Origin: Trichobilharzia regenti
Lineage: Eukaryota > Platyhelminthes > Trematoda > Strigeidida > Schistosomatidae
Reading direction: 5' to 3'
NCBI GenBank assembly: GCA_944472135.2
Contig: OX235263.1
Coordinates: 84,662,721-84,726,720 of the forward strand
DNA length: 64,000 nucleotides
Below the pieces are notes generated by a model. The model was not told the DNA's origin. It made no database searches and was given only the letters and a program-made list of their open reading frames with translations. The position numbers and the translations under genes are program-made. Shown here in pieces: positions 21,040 to 31,186 of the stretch (within the stretch, counting starts at the first letter, position 1; the number at the start of each line of letters is the position of its first letter).

Positions 21040-21235
21040 GAATTGATATCAGTTAAAGAAGCATTGAACTAAACCAGTAAGGAGTACTCGACAGTCATCT
21101 ATTTCATCAGCCTAGTTTAGGAGTCATCAGCAGCACACGTTCAGTGACAGCGTTCGAACTCACAATCTCCTGATAACACAGTAAGCACGTAGGCCATTTA
21201 GCCACTAGGACAGCTGACTCAATAACTAATCCATG
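21040..21235 (-). mobile_element. SINE1 fragment with degenerate hammerhead
   Basis: The reverse strand has GTGCTG, then an unmutated CTGATGA core, then a stem II side CTCCTAAACTAGG, but stem II and stem III are disrupted by insertions before CTGTCGAGTACT. The core suggests what the ancestral SINE1 ribozyme looked like. A tRNA-like part follows near 21145-21215. Confidence 0.6.
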
Positions 21236-21774
21236 AAATCATTATTCTGTTAGTTCTCGAGTTTTGATCTTAAATTTGATTTTAATATGTTTCTTGTAAA
21301 TTTTCGATCGCCCATAGAACGATTACGTCATACTGAGAAATATACCCACATGCATGTCTAAATATCTATTAGTGTTTGGTCGCTATGGTATGTGTCTTCA
21401 GGCGGGGAGGTGAAATAATGATTTCAGTGAATACTATATCAAATAATAATAAATTTGTTTCAATATATCCATAAATTATTAGTTTGAAGTCTGTTCACGT
21501 TTTGTTTTCCAACTCATTTTTATGTATTCGAGTATAATACTGATCAATCAATAAAATCAAACAAAATTGTTCAGAGAAGAGGTAGGCAGTTGTAGGCGGC
21601 GAATTCATTCATTTAGCTGTACAATCAGAAATACACGTAAGTACTTTCATATGTATTTGTGTGTGTGCGTGTGTGCGTGTACATTCAGTCTGTGAAGCAC
21701 AGCAAAACAATAAGTGTAAATTAGTTTCGAATGTTGTTTACATGATGAAGAATATTTGAAAACAGAGAAGATGA

Positions 21775-22270
21775 CTTACGCTGGACACTAACTAGTCAGT
21801 AACTAGTGTGATGTGTCTGGCTAGTCCTTTGTTTGTTTAGTGCAGATTGAATTCTGTCAGTCAGCTTTGCAATTCGTCCAATCAAAGTAGCCAGTACAGT
21901 CCTACAGGAGGCCAGTGTCGAGCCCGAATAGCTCAGTGGTAGGGTTTCTGATTGCAGGTGGCACTGGGTGGCGACGCAGCTTCGAATCTCAGAAGGGTCA
22001 TGAATGGAATTATATAAACGAAGTTAAAAAGTTGTGTGTGATTTGTGTCTTGATATGATTACGAGCAGTAATAAATTGTGCTCGAAACCTGGTCATCAGT
22101 AAATATTATTGTATGACAAACAGAGTGAGACTTCATCAAATTAAATTTTAGCCTTAAGGGCATAAGTTCCTTCAAGGCTGCAGATACGTCCATTTACTGA
22201 CTAGTAAGTGCAAATTAGCATAAAACCCAGGTCTAGTTGGACTTCCTGTTGATTCAGTTTAACCATCTAA
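21775..22270 (+). mobile_element. SINE3, with internal insertion
   Basis: A third tRNA-derived family. The head has a very tRNA-like box A (TAGCTCAGTGGT near 21929) and box B-like CTTCGAATCTCAG near 21983. The 5' part contains CTAGTGTGATGTGTCTGG and CAGATTGAATTCTGTCAG; the 3' part, resuming at about 22145, has AAGTTCCTTCAAGGCTGCAG and ends near AACCATCTAACAC. The block about 22005-22140 interrupts it. Confidence 0.65.
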
Positions 22271-22279
22271 CACAGAGAA

Positions 22280-22960
22280 GATTAATTAAAGTGTAACTAA
22301 GTGGGGGTGGGAGGGGGGTTGAAGACTAGAAAGATGACACTATATGTTGTGTGTCGCGCCAGGAGACATTCAGAAAACCTCGAGTGTTTATGAAGAAGCA
22401 GGATAGTCAGTGTTTCTGTATGCTTGAGAGACTTGGTGCACGCGTCATGAAAAGCTGTTTGAACAGACTTCGAACTTCTATCAACAGCCACCTTAGCCGG
22501 CCCTTTAGCGAATATTAGATGGGCAGCCGGAAGAGATAAGCAACGGAAAATTCTAGTGATATACCAACCGAAAACCTGTCTCCTAACAAATATGCAGAAG
22601 GGAATGAAGGTATAGGGGTTGAAATTAAACTTCAAATGCCGAAAGTGTCCGACGCACCAATTACTTGAAAAAGGCTATTTTTACATATAAACCACATATG
22701 CATATATACGAATATAATGAATAAGAAGATGGCATAAAACTGTTACATAGGATACTTCTCTCTGACATCTGACAAAATGTCCTCCAGTTTCTCATTCAAG
22801 TAGTTAAACCACATTCTCTAGGTGTAGTCATCCAATTTTTCTAATTCTAATCCATGTTTAATCTAATGCTAATGCGAAACTATTCCCAAAACTAAGCCTG
22901 ATCTAAATCGACTCAACCGCAATATCCCCCTTATTGGGTTTACTCGGTTTCACTAACTTG
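22280..22960. other. No recognisable gene
   Basis: A 112-codon reverse frame (22297-22635) has no motif I know and no homologue in this window. Not called as a gene. Confidence 0.4.
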
Positions 22961-22969
22961 TTGATTGAG

Positions 22970-23285
22970 CGTTACAGGGTTACTGGTGTGGTCGAACGCC
23001 TTTTGTGATTAGGAGTGCAACTTGGTTGTGGATGGATTGGACACACACTGAAGAGACCGTCGAGTAGTGACACTGTCCTCCTGGCCCTCGGATGGAATCC
23101 GAATAAAAACAAGTAGTTGGCTGTATGTCTGATGGTGACATGGAGGAGAAGATGAAAACTTATAGGCAACCATCAAAAACAGATGAAGGTGACTGCGGGG
23201 AACAGGATGTAATGCAGATGTGTTCTTGAAGCCCTATGTACAACTCGGTACCCAGGAGAACAATACTAATAATAAATATTTAAAT
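22970..23285 (+). pseudogene. RTE-1 LINE 3' fragment
   Basis: Forward-strand sequence reads, with shifts, as the RTE-1 C-terminus: WIGHTLK/R-like near 23030-23055, then a region corresponding to the end of RT, and the 3' noncoding phrase GAAGCCCTATGT...AATAATAAATAT at 23230-23280. Only the last few hundred bases are present, the usual 5' truncation. Confidence 0.6.
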
Positions 23286-23359
23286 AACGCCACGAATTCC
23301 AATTAGTCCCCTTCAACTTTCTTAAAAACTAAAACGATTTCTACACAACAGGAAAAATT

Positions 23360-23575
23360 CTCAAGAATTAGTTTGTAGGGATTCTATTTGTCTCAGGTTA
23401 GACCACGGATTGTAATCAGTTAGAGAACCATTGAGAACCAGCACTGGAGTACTGGACAGCTGTTTCATCCTAGTTAAGGGCTAATTGGCAGCACCCACCC
23501 ACCACTACGACTCCAACCCAAGAACTTCCGGTTACAAGGAAAGCTCGTAGATCATTCAGCTACTGTGACTCGATT
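23360..23575 (-). mobile_element. SINE1 copy, inverted relative to the next
   Basis: Reads on the reverse strand: decayed tRNA-like part near 23525-23570, hammerhead-like part with stem I GTGCTG/CAGTAC and GGATGAAACAGCTGTC, and the tail TTAGAGAACCATTG-complement near 23420. The core heptamer reads CCAATTA, so the ribozyme is dead. Confidence 0.65.
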
Positions 23576-23589
23576 CAATAGCGATTGGA

Positions 23590-23945
23590 TGAAATCGCCA
23601 GGATTTCTAGTGAGAAGTCGTGACCAGTGGGGTCCAGTGAGTCGAGAGTGAGGGTGGATACCCACCAATGACACTGGCTGGTGGTCACGCTACATGCATC
23701 ACGAATTAGTAGAAGTTAAAATTCATGGGTTGGCTATTGAAACGGGTCCCAATGGCTGGATGGTCTATGAACTAGCTCGGTTTGTAACTGGAAGGTTCTT
23801 GGTTCTAAACCCATACTGCCGGTGAGTCCTAAATTATGATGGAGGAGACAACTGTCCAGTACTTCAGCGCTGGTTTTCATCGGTTCTCTAACTGGCACCA
23901 ATCGGTGGTCTAACCTGAAACAAATAGGAATAGTTGAGAAATTCC
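23590..23945 (+). mobile_element. SINE1 copy with 5' leader
   Basis: Leader resembling that at 20190-20300 (GTGAGAAGTCGTGACCAGTG, GTCACGC), then GGGTCCCAATGGCTGGATGG and box B-like TTGGTTCTAAACCC, then a much decayed hammerhead region ending AACTGTCCAGTACTT. Head-to-head with the previous copy. Confidence 0.65.
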
Positions 23946-23949
23946 TCAC

Positions 23950-24330
23950 ACTTGCTTTAAACCACTCTCTAAGGGAGTTGACATGACACAGGACATGAAA
24001 AGACTGAACAAAAGGTTAGTTAAGAAGTAATCTCAATTAATACCATGCCAACAATACAAGAAAGTGGAAATAACAACCTACTGATAACAACAGGGCTTAG
24101 ATTATACCCAAGTAATAAGGTTCGGGATGGTGAAGGTTTTCTCCTTGTTTGGAAAGCAGGGTTTCCTATCCTAGTAGTTAAGCCCTCAGAGGTGCTACAT
24201 TTTGGAGAAACATTCCGTTTTCGGGAAGCTTCTTTCCACTTTGCAATGAATCTGCCTCAGAGATATTGACTGACTGGCGTTAAATGTGTATTCACTAGTG
24301 GTACTCCGTGTTAACGTATTCTGACCTTTC
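23950..24330. other. No recognisable gene
   Basis: A 74-codon forward frame (24045-24269) resembles nothing I recognise. No repeat assignment. Confidence 0.4.
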
Positions 24331-24334
24331 TGTG

Positions 24335-24595
24335 TGCGTCGGTGTCACAGTGGTAGAATGCTTGCCGACTACGCCTCATGTGGTTTGGGGTTAGATTCCT
24401 TGCCACCGATGCACTCACTTACCTTATTAGGCCATTCATAAGTCTGGTGAAAAAGTAAGGTTGGAAGGCATGAGGTTAGCAACCCAATCCCGTAAAAATA
24501 AACATCACTTCTACCGAAACTTCAAGCCTGCAGCTTGAAGCCCCTCTATGTTCCACTGGAGGAACGTAAAGGAATAAAAAAACCTTTGTGTAACC
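24335..24595 (+). mobile_element. SINE2, full-length-looking copy with RTE-like tail
   Basis: tRNA-like head GTGCGTCGGTGTCACAGTGG with box B-like GGGTTAGATTCC, a unique region, then a tail GAAGCCCCTCTATGTTCC...GGAACGTAAAGGAATAAA that matches the 3' end of RTE-1 (for instance 44198-44235). It appears inserted in a PLE-like sequence that continues at 24600. Confidence 0.8.
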
Positions 24596-24599
24596 ATAA

Positions 24600-24720
24600 C
24601 GGGGAGATTTAAAGAATGGCCGTTTTACACCGTCTAATATTCTCTTCTTCAGAGTGTCGGTGAGCAGGTCTCCTTTGAATGCTACGTCCATGTATAATAT
24701 CTCTGGCGAAGAGATCGGAT
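24600..24720 (-). pseudogene. Possible Penelope-like linker fragment
   Basis: The reverse frame reads FKGDLLTDTLKKRILDGVK, resembling the PLE linker in which an F(R/K)GD phrase precedes a helix (compare FRGDQQSLVTRQRLK in the PLE at 26365-27171). Too short to be sure. Confidence 0.35.
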
Positions 24721-24724
24721 TTTC

Positions 24725-25195
24725 TAAGTTAGATTTTTCGTCGTATGTATTTACCTATAAAGCATGAGGGACAACCACTTTCAGTTCGTGTCTATCTCAA
24801 AAGTGTAACTACCTCGACAACCGACTCAAGGCAACAAGTGTTCAGTGGGGTAACATAAACATCACACTTAACACAAAACGATACTGTTCATGTCAATTAT
24901 AAGTTTGCGGAAAGATTTGAGAAGTGTGTTGGTAAGCGGCTTACAACAAAACACTCTGCTATGCCTTATTTGACCGACTGAATGTAGACAATGGCTCGTA
25001 AATTCCAACTTTTGTCATTCCGCAATATATATAGCTCAATTGCCAGTCACCGTTATCAGCATGTAACTATCTTCTTACCTGGCTTGGTGGACCCACCTGG
25101 TCACGGCTTCTTATAGGTACTTGAGGATGACGTTGTTTAGAGGTTGCTCTGCATACATCTTGAATCAGCTCACCTTGGAATTCATGGGATATCAC
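24725..25195. other. No recognisable gene
   Basis: No open frame with motifs and no repeat that I can assign. Confidence 0.45.
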
Positions 25196-25197
25196 AT

Positions 25198-25385
25198 GGG
25201 AACCCGGTAGCTGAATGGTCTACCAACTCATCTTGTAACCGGAAGGTTGTGGGTTCGAACCCTGGTGGAAATTAATGTTGAATATTCTCAAACTAGACAT
25301 TCTGATGATTCTCTAACCAGTGTCAGCTCATGATTACGCCTGAAACCAGTCAAATCCCTGCAGACCAACACTTGAAGACAAACAC
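25198..25385 (+). mobile_element. SINE1, internally shortened
   Basis: tRNA-like part with GTAGCTGAATGGT and a very good box B, GGGTTCGAACCC at 25251-25262, then only part of the hammerhead region, then the tail TCTAACCAGTGTCAGCTCATGATTACGCCTG. The ribozyme core is gone. Confidence 0.7.
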
Positions 25386-25389
25386 ATTT

Positions 25390-25825
25390 CATATATGTGG
25401 TTCTCTTGATAAATTTCGACAGAGGAAGAAAGACCAGATTTGCAGTATAAAATGTGATATCATCAGTCTATTTCACAGGCTACCGTCATCAGCTAACTGC
25501 AAACTAACTGAAATTACAACATTTATAAATAATAACACTTCATATTTCAATGTTTTAAAGGTGTTAGAGGAAACATTATAAGATGGATGCATCCAGAATA
25601 TAAGTATTACAGTTGGCTTTAGTTTAAGTTACCATCAATTCATGTGTTATCAAACTATGAAAAGAAGTAGTGGTGTGTGGGGTGAGGGAAGACAGAAAAC
25701 AGACAAATCTAATGAACAGTGTTACCTTGTACGTCAGCATGTCATCTGAAGAAGGTTAAAGCTCATCGAATTGAGAACCCGCTTAGTGAGCTGAGCTCAC
25801 TAGTGTGTATGACTAATCAGTGTAA
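25390..25825 (+). repeat. Terminal region of Penelope-like element A
   Basis: Matches 56900-57228 in the same orientation, and its last part (about 25600-25800) is repeated inverted at 28540-28710. Such direct and inverted terminal copies are common around PLEs. It contains GAAGAAGGTTAAAGCTCATCG near 25750. Confidence 0.6.
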
Positions 25826-26364
25826 TGAAAGTAATACGGTTACCTAGGAAGTGAGTGAGAGATTGACTACACTCTCTTTCTGTGTGCATAAGTTTGGTCT
25901 GAGACGTTTGATTGCAATAAGAAGACGTAGTTTATCTGAAACGTGTAATGTATTTGAGCAACACATTTCGGACATTTCTGATCACACACCTACTTGTCAT
26001 ACACAGTTTCTATAGAAGGCAAGAAGGCGTGAATAATTACAATACAGGTCAGATTGTGTACAGGTCAAGGTCACAAATAATGTGTAGAGAGATGCAAAGG
26101 TGCGGGTAAGAAAGATAAAAAGAGAAAACACGAAGCAAAGAAAGGGTTGAAAATATTATGAAGTGAATTGGTCCTTGGTTCTAAATTGGATTACCAAGTC
26201 AGGTTTAAGGTAATAATAACAAATAACTTTTGGACATATAACACAGGTTTAAGTCATTTTATGGTTAAGGCTTCAACGAATTTAGGTATGTGGCCCAACC
26301 TTGTTTTATATATGGGCTTAAAGGCATTGTTGAAATTAACCTCGTGACCCGTCTCTATAATATG

Positions 26365-27171
26365 CTAGGCTATAGATGATGTTTGACATCTATTTGTGGG
26401 ATCATGTCTGACGATTTTATTTGTTGTTACAGCCTTTAACCCGCAAAGACTGATGGCCCCCCATATGTAATTGTCTCCACACATACATGTAAACTGGTAA
26501 ACACATTGGGATGTGACACTATCGTCCGGATAATGTGAGGGTTTACAGGACAGCATAGTTCTCGTTTTCTCTATGAAGATAAGTTTAGCTCCATAATACG
26601 TTCGATTAGCTGTATCCTTGAGTCTTTGTCTAGTGACCAGACTTTGCTGATCACCTCTGAACGGAAAGGATATGTAAACATCCTTTTTGGGAGCTGATTG
26701 GATTGGTAGAGCGCTATGGTTCACACTTCCGTAGCGCCTAATAAATCTCAGTGTGTAATTGTTATCTAACAGTATTTCAGTGAGGTGTCGTCTTTCTTCT
26801 TCTGTTGTATCCGAAGTACATGTACGGTGAATGTGCTTGAACAAACACTTAACTAACGCCTTTTTATACTCTAATGGACAGAAACTATGATAATTTAGAT
26901 ACTGTCCCATCCATGTGGACTTTCTGTAGACAGATCGTTTTACTGACCAATCTTGTCGGTGGCGGGTTATGAGTACATCTAAAAATGGCAGGCAACCATT
27001 ATTCTCTTTAATGTATGTGGACGATATACTGTTTTGTACTCTGTTTATCTGATTCAGGATTTCTATGGCGTTTGTCGGTTTATCACAAATGACTGTTATG
27101 TCATCTACATATCCCTTATAAAAATAAACCTTTCCAATTTCTTCCTCCACTAGGTTCTGAAAATGCGACAT
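26365..27171 (-). pseudogene. PLE A reverse transcriptase palm, linker and GIY-YIG start
   Basis: Residues 21-24 are YVDD, the RT catalytic box, shortly followed by LPFLDVLITR at 61-70, a PLE hallmark. The linker has FPFRGDQQSL at 169-178. VYQFTCMCGDNYI at 224-236 begins the GIY-YIG endonuclease, but an extra residue gives YIWG in place of YIG and the rest is lost to a shift. The palm upstream of residue 1 is in another frame. In living PLEs the RT copies RNA and the GIY-YIG nuclease cuts the target. Confidence 0.88.
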
Positions 27172-27422
27172 GCCTGTATATCAGCTAACAATGACCCTTG
27201 GAGACCTCCCATAGCAATATCGTCGATCTGGCGATAATGCCCGCCCTCGAATGTAAACTTAACATAGTAATAGATTCGTAGTCCTTTATATGTCTAATAT
27301 CTTGAAGGATTTGGAAATCTCGACAAAAATAACCCGTATCCACATGGTGCCACAGGTGCACGTAAGTTTATAAATGCAGTTGGAGTTAACATCATCCGGG
27401 TTTTTATCCAGTTTTAATTCGC

Positions 27423-28000
27423 TTATAGAGCATGTAGTGCTTGCTGTATAGTGTCAACCAGCTTGGCTGCAGGGAAGCATCTCTTTATTGCTCCTTTCAT
27501 CTTCTTTTCAATCTTTTGTGATACTGCTTCTCCTTTCTGTAGGAGGCGAATGAACACTTTCTTCTTTTCAACTGTTGGATACTTCTCTTCCTCATCTCTT
27601 TCTTTGCTGCACTTTAGGATAAATCCTTCCTGATACCCGTTTTCCTTAAGGCATTTTTCAACAAAGCTTAATTCTTCTTCTTCCTTGTTAGGCGAACATA
27701 ACTTACTGGCCCTGTCGTACAGTGTCATTACTAATCCCCGCTTATGGCTGCTTATAGGGCAGAAGCTGTTGTAGTCAGGGTATTGTCCAATCCAGGTTTC
27801 TTTTCTGTAGATGGACTTTTAAACAGTTCCATCGTCTCTTCCTTTCACATTTAGCTCCAAGAAACTGAACTCGTCGTTGTGTTCATATTCCATGGTGAAC
27901 TTAATGTTCTGGTGGATCTGATTAAAGCAGTCAAATAACACGGATCCCTGATTCATGACGTTACAAACTATGTGAAAATGATGACATCGTCATGTTTAGG
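27423..28000 (-). pseudogene. PLE A second partial copy: RT thumb and linker
   Basis: The reverse frame 27423-27728 (MTLYDRASKLCSPNKEEEELSFVEKCLKENGYQEGF...) is the PLE region between RT and GIY-YIG, with ENGY followed by a lysine-rich stretch. Upstream to 28000 the sequence reads EYEHNDEFSFLELNV-like with stops, the PLE domain after YVDD. It is homologous to, but diverged from, the piece at 26365-27171. Confidence 0.8.
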
Positions 28001-28044
28001 CTTGATAAAGGCTCTGGAGTTGTTATAATGAATGAAACTGTTTA

Positions 28045-28195
28045 TTCCATTATGGGTAAATTTTTTTTTTGATAAAGTCTTACAGTGTTATACAGTTACT
28101 GTTACTGTATAACACTGTGAGATTTTATCAAAACAAAAATTTACCCATAATGGAATTATACACTACCACAGTGCACAAGTTTTATTCTTATATCA
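28045..28195. mobile_element. 151-bp foldback insertion with 10-bp target duplication
   Basis: Flanked by AAACTGTTTA at 28035-28044 and 28196-28205; the opposite arm has the uninterrupted site at about 61656-61668. Inside, TCCATTATGGGTAAATTT (from 28046) is repeated inverted, ending near 28154, with a centre near 28100, so the unit can fold into a hairpin of about 50 bp. Its end, ACCACAGTGCACAAGTTTTA, resembles PLE tail sequence at 42400-42421 and 35100-35130. Confidence 0.85.
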
Positions 28196-28205
28196 AAACT
28201 GTTTA

Positions 28206-28546
28206 TGCACATAAAATGTTGACAATTCTTAACGATCCCGAAAAATTTAAGGTGGACAAAACTAAGAAGGATGCAACAACGCCATCTGAAAATAAAGTTA
28301 ATAAATGCCTCAAAGAACTCCTCATCAAAAAAACTGATTGACAACAAAACTTACAACGAACTCATGTCAAAAGTTGAACACCTCACATTTGTATACGGTC
28401 TACTAAAAATCCATAAGGCCAATGTGTCTTTAAGACCCATACTATTATCAATGATGAATTCACTATGCCACAAACTAGCTCGATGGCTAGTTGATTCATT
28501 GAAGCCAATTCAACAGAAATTAGCAAATCATATCTCAGCTCACTAA
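28206..28546 (+). pseudogene. PLE N-terminal reverse transcriptase piece, inverted within element A
   Basis: Forward frames read KFKVDKTKKDATTPSENKVNKCLKELL and then FVYGLLKIHKANVSLRPIL, the PLE pattern of a YG.(P/L)KIHK motif followed by RPI. A one-base shift near 28340 separates the two parts. The mirror copy is at 61285-61710 (- strand). Confidence 0.82.
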
Positions 28547-28720
28547 GCAAGCTTTCAATTCGATGAACTTTAACCTTCTTCAGTTGACATGTTTACGTAC
28601 AAGCTAACACTGTTCATTAGATATGTCTGTTTTATGTCTTCTCTCACCCCACCCACCCCCACTTTTTCACAGTTTGATAGCACATCATTTGATGGTAACC
28701 TAAACTATATATATATATAT

Positions 28721-29170
28721 CGAATTGACGAGAGTTAGAATTCGTGGCCAGTTGATAATTCAATGCTGGAATACTCTCCAATCACGAGTGTGATCTGGGA
28801 TTCGAATGTCAATCAACTCACTCCTTAACCTCACTAAGCTGTAAGACCAGTAAGGAAGAAAGGTTGGGCATGTGTCTAGTCACTCCAACCCACAAAAAAT
28901 AAACACCATTATCTCTGGAACTTCAGGGACCAATCTTAAGGTCCTATGTGCCACTGGGGACATAAAGGAATAAAATAAAAATGACAATCAAATAGAATTC
29001 ACAGACCCTCGAATTCCAAATGAATTACTGAATGGTCAGTATGCTCGCTTTTTAACCCTAATTGTCCTTGTTTGGATTGGTGGTGGTGTTGTGGGTGCAT
29101 ACTGATGAAGAGCTTAAGTTTGGGATGAAACATCTGTCTAGTACTCCTTGACTTTTGAAAAATTGATGAC
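28721..29170 (+). mobile_element. SINE1 interrupted by SINE2
   Basis: SINE1 leader-like sequence (AGAGTTAGAATTCGTGGCCAG) at 28731-28751 is followed by SINE2 sequence to about 28985, including the RTE-like tail GTCCTATGTGCCACTGGGGAC. The SINE1 hammerhead part returns at about 29095-29155 (ATACTGATGAAGAGC...GATGAAACATCTGTCTAGTACT). Stem II is changed and the C3 position is A. The whole block is repeated inverted at 47590-48040. Confidence 0.7.
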
Positions 29171-29295
29171 CATACTCATAGATAATCACTGTTTAATATA
29201 TTACTATAGAAAATTAACTGGACATCCGATTAACAAGACCTGGACAAGATGAAACACTAAAATGATGCATCTGCAGAAAGCCGACATGGAACGGA

Positions 29296-29602
29296 TATTA
29301 GATAGTTGGAGGCAATCGTGAGGAAGCCCAACTACACCTAGGTTCTGTGCTAGTTGGCACTCACCAGTCAGCAAGCCGTATCTGCAACCTTGAAGGAACT
29401 TATGACCCTTCTGAGATTCGAACCCGCGTCACCCAGTGCTGCAGACAGAGACGTTTCCACTGACTAATGTGCACCGTGATGGCGAGCTACCTAGAATGGT
29501 GGTCATATTGCAAAAACCTGACTGATAGAGTTCAATCTGCACCAAAGAAAGGTATAGACATGTCACACTAGTTACTACTGTCCAATCAAAAAATGGAAAG
29601 AA
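29296..29602 (-). mobile_element. SINE3 copy, absent from the opposite arm
   Basis: The reverse strand has a tRNA-like part with box B GGTTCGAATCTCAG (near 29410-29430) followed by AAGGGTCATAAGTTCCTTCAAGG. The homologous right-arm sequence near 47490 reads across this point without it, so it inserted after the arms were made or was lost from one. Confidence 0.75.
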
Positions 29603-30420
29603 ACAACTGATTAACTTTCACAGTTGGGTGCCCGTATATACAAAACGAAACTCGACCCGTTCACTGAGTGACAAAATTCACTGCAACTGCAGCCGTGATA
29701 CTATGAAAGAGGAGCTAAACATTCTGAAGAGAATCCTTCTCGAAAATGCCTACACAGAATGTTTCATCACAAAATCCATGAAACCTAAACCCTAAAACCG
29801 CCCACACATTCTGCTCCCAAAAACTTCTCTACTTGGATCTACTATATAATGAAGACTCATCAGCATAGATACTGGGAAATCGCCTGTCTCCTTTACTCAA
29901 GGAAACATTCTTCGCGGCTGAACTCCAACTAACCTTCTTTACTAAACCAGAGATTAGCATGGACGTGAAGGATAAGCTGCCACTGTTGGCTGGTCTCATC
30001 ATTGTGCATCACCTACAAATTAATCTGCTCGTGTGAACCTAGCTACGTATACCGTAAATAGCCGTATCCAGCATACGCCATTCAAACGTATCATCGAACA
30101 CTTACCCTCACAGTTTTCTCCTTTAGAGGGAAAAAGATTCCCTCCCCACCACCGCTCTATCCGCGGACACCTGATTGACTCCAAACACCAAGCTAACCCA
30201 CAGAGGAACTTCAAAGTTATCTACAGAATTTACGGGGATCTCGCTAACAGAGTACAAATCAAACTTCTTCAAACCACAGAAGCAATGGCGATTCACATGT
30301 AAAATCCTGAATACTGCATACAAAAGGGGAAGTTTGTTCACTCATTAAATCTGCAATGCACCTGATCTATCTCAACACCGAAAACGTAATTTTTATTTTC
30401 TGTTTCTCAAATTGCATTAT
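29603..30420 (+). pseudogene. Penelope-like element D: linker and GIY-YIG remnant
   Basis: The forward strand reads, with shifts, EELNILKRILLENAY.E.FITKSMKPK (about 29708-29790), the PLE linker, and later regions corresponding to the nuclease. The mirror copy at 46690-47450 encodes the same. No catalytic residue set is complete. Confidence 0.7.
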
Positions 30421-30726
30421 CTTCCTCCCTCAACACCTCTTGGATTTCTACTCCTTATGGCCACTGTTGTTGACTTGTTGACTCTCGTTCAATCAATCCC
30501 GTCAATTATATTACATCACTCAATTTACTTACTGAATTTTATTTCAGTTTCTACTTTATAAACGCCCACACTAGATTACGTAATTTGTTGTCTAAAACAA
30601 ACTTACAATTCTAATAACACTCCGTTGGAAATATTCCTTTTATTGCTTTGTTATGGGTTTGTCGCCAATATTATGGTGTGACCGAGTGTAAATATGCGCT
30701 ATATAACGGACGATAACCTACAGACT
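30421..30726. other. Left-arm sequence matching 46323-46690 inverted
   Basis: Noncoding; part of the inverted duplication. It ends exactly where PLE B is inserted. Confidence 0.6.
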
Positions 30727-31186
30727 CGTCCAAATCAAGTTCACTTTTAACAGTTTGAAAAAATTTGGGCATTCGGTATATGATAATAGTTATAATAAAG
30801 GTTTTTTGTATTTCCCAAAGAATGAAAAACAAAACGATATTGCTTTTACTGACGTTTCGCTATTTAATGCAGCTAATAGCTGTATCAAAGTATTATAAAA
30901 CTGGAATTTACAAAATCTCAGCATATATATATATATAACAAAAAGTTACTACAGAAAGGTTTGAATTTCAATATCACGTGAAAGCCATTATCAGTCCAGG
31001 AAATAGCACCTATGATCGAACCTGCTCTACAACAATTCAACAATGAAGAATCACAATCTGTTCGTTGACAGATATCACACACGTTAATGACACAACGAAA
31101 CATACCATCTTATCTCACACAACAAGAATATGAAGCCTTAAGAAATTTGAAGAAAGACAAACGAAAGCGACAAGGGAAACGTCACT

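Larger units (their letters stand above)
25826..28585 (-). mobile_element. Penelope-like element A, composite of partial tandem and inverted copies
   Basis: On the reverse strand, one PLE piece (about 28000-27360) runs from after the RT palm through the linker to the start of GIY-YIG, and is joined to a second piece that restarts at the RT palm (about 27330) and continues into GIY-YIG (26365). At 28021-28546 an N-terminal RT piece lies in the opposite orientation. The same joins occur at 61270-64000 in mirror image, so the whole composite was duplicated as a unit. Confidence 0.85.

Noticed and set aside
21085..21140. Intact hammerhead ribozyme
   Set aside because: The core CTGATGA is perfect on the reverse strand, but insertions break stem II and stem III.
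21925..21998. tRNA gene
   Set aside because: Strong box A and B-like sequences, but the acceptor and anticodon arms do not close and the same head recurs at 29400 and 56220 as SINE3.
22297..22635. Host gene
   Set aside because: Single 112-codon frame with no recognisable domain; within random expectation for AT-rich repeat-rich DNA when no other evidence exists.
24045..24269. Small host gene
   Set aside because: 74 codons, no motif, surrounded by SINE and LINE remnants.
25198..25265. tRNA gene
   Set aside because: A shortened SINE1 head; no paired acceptor ends.
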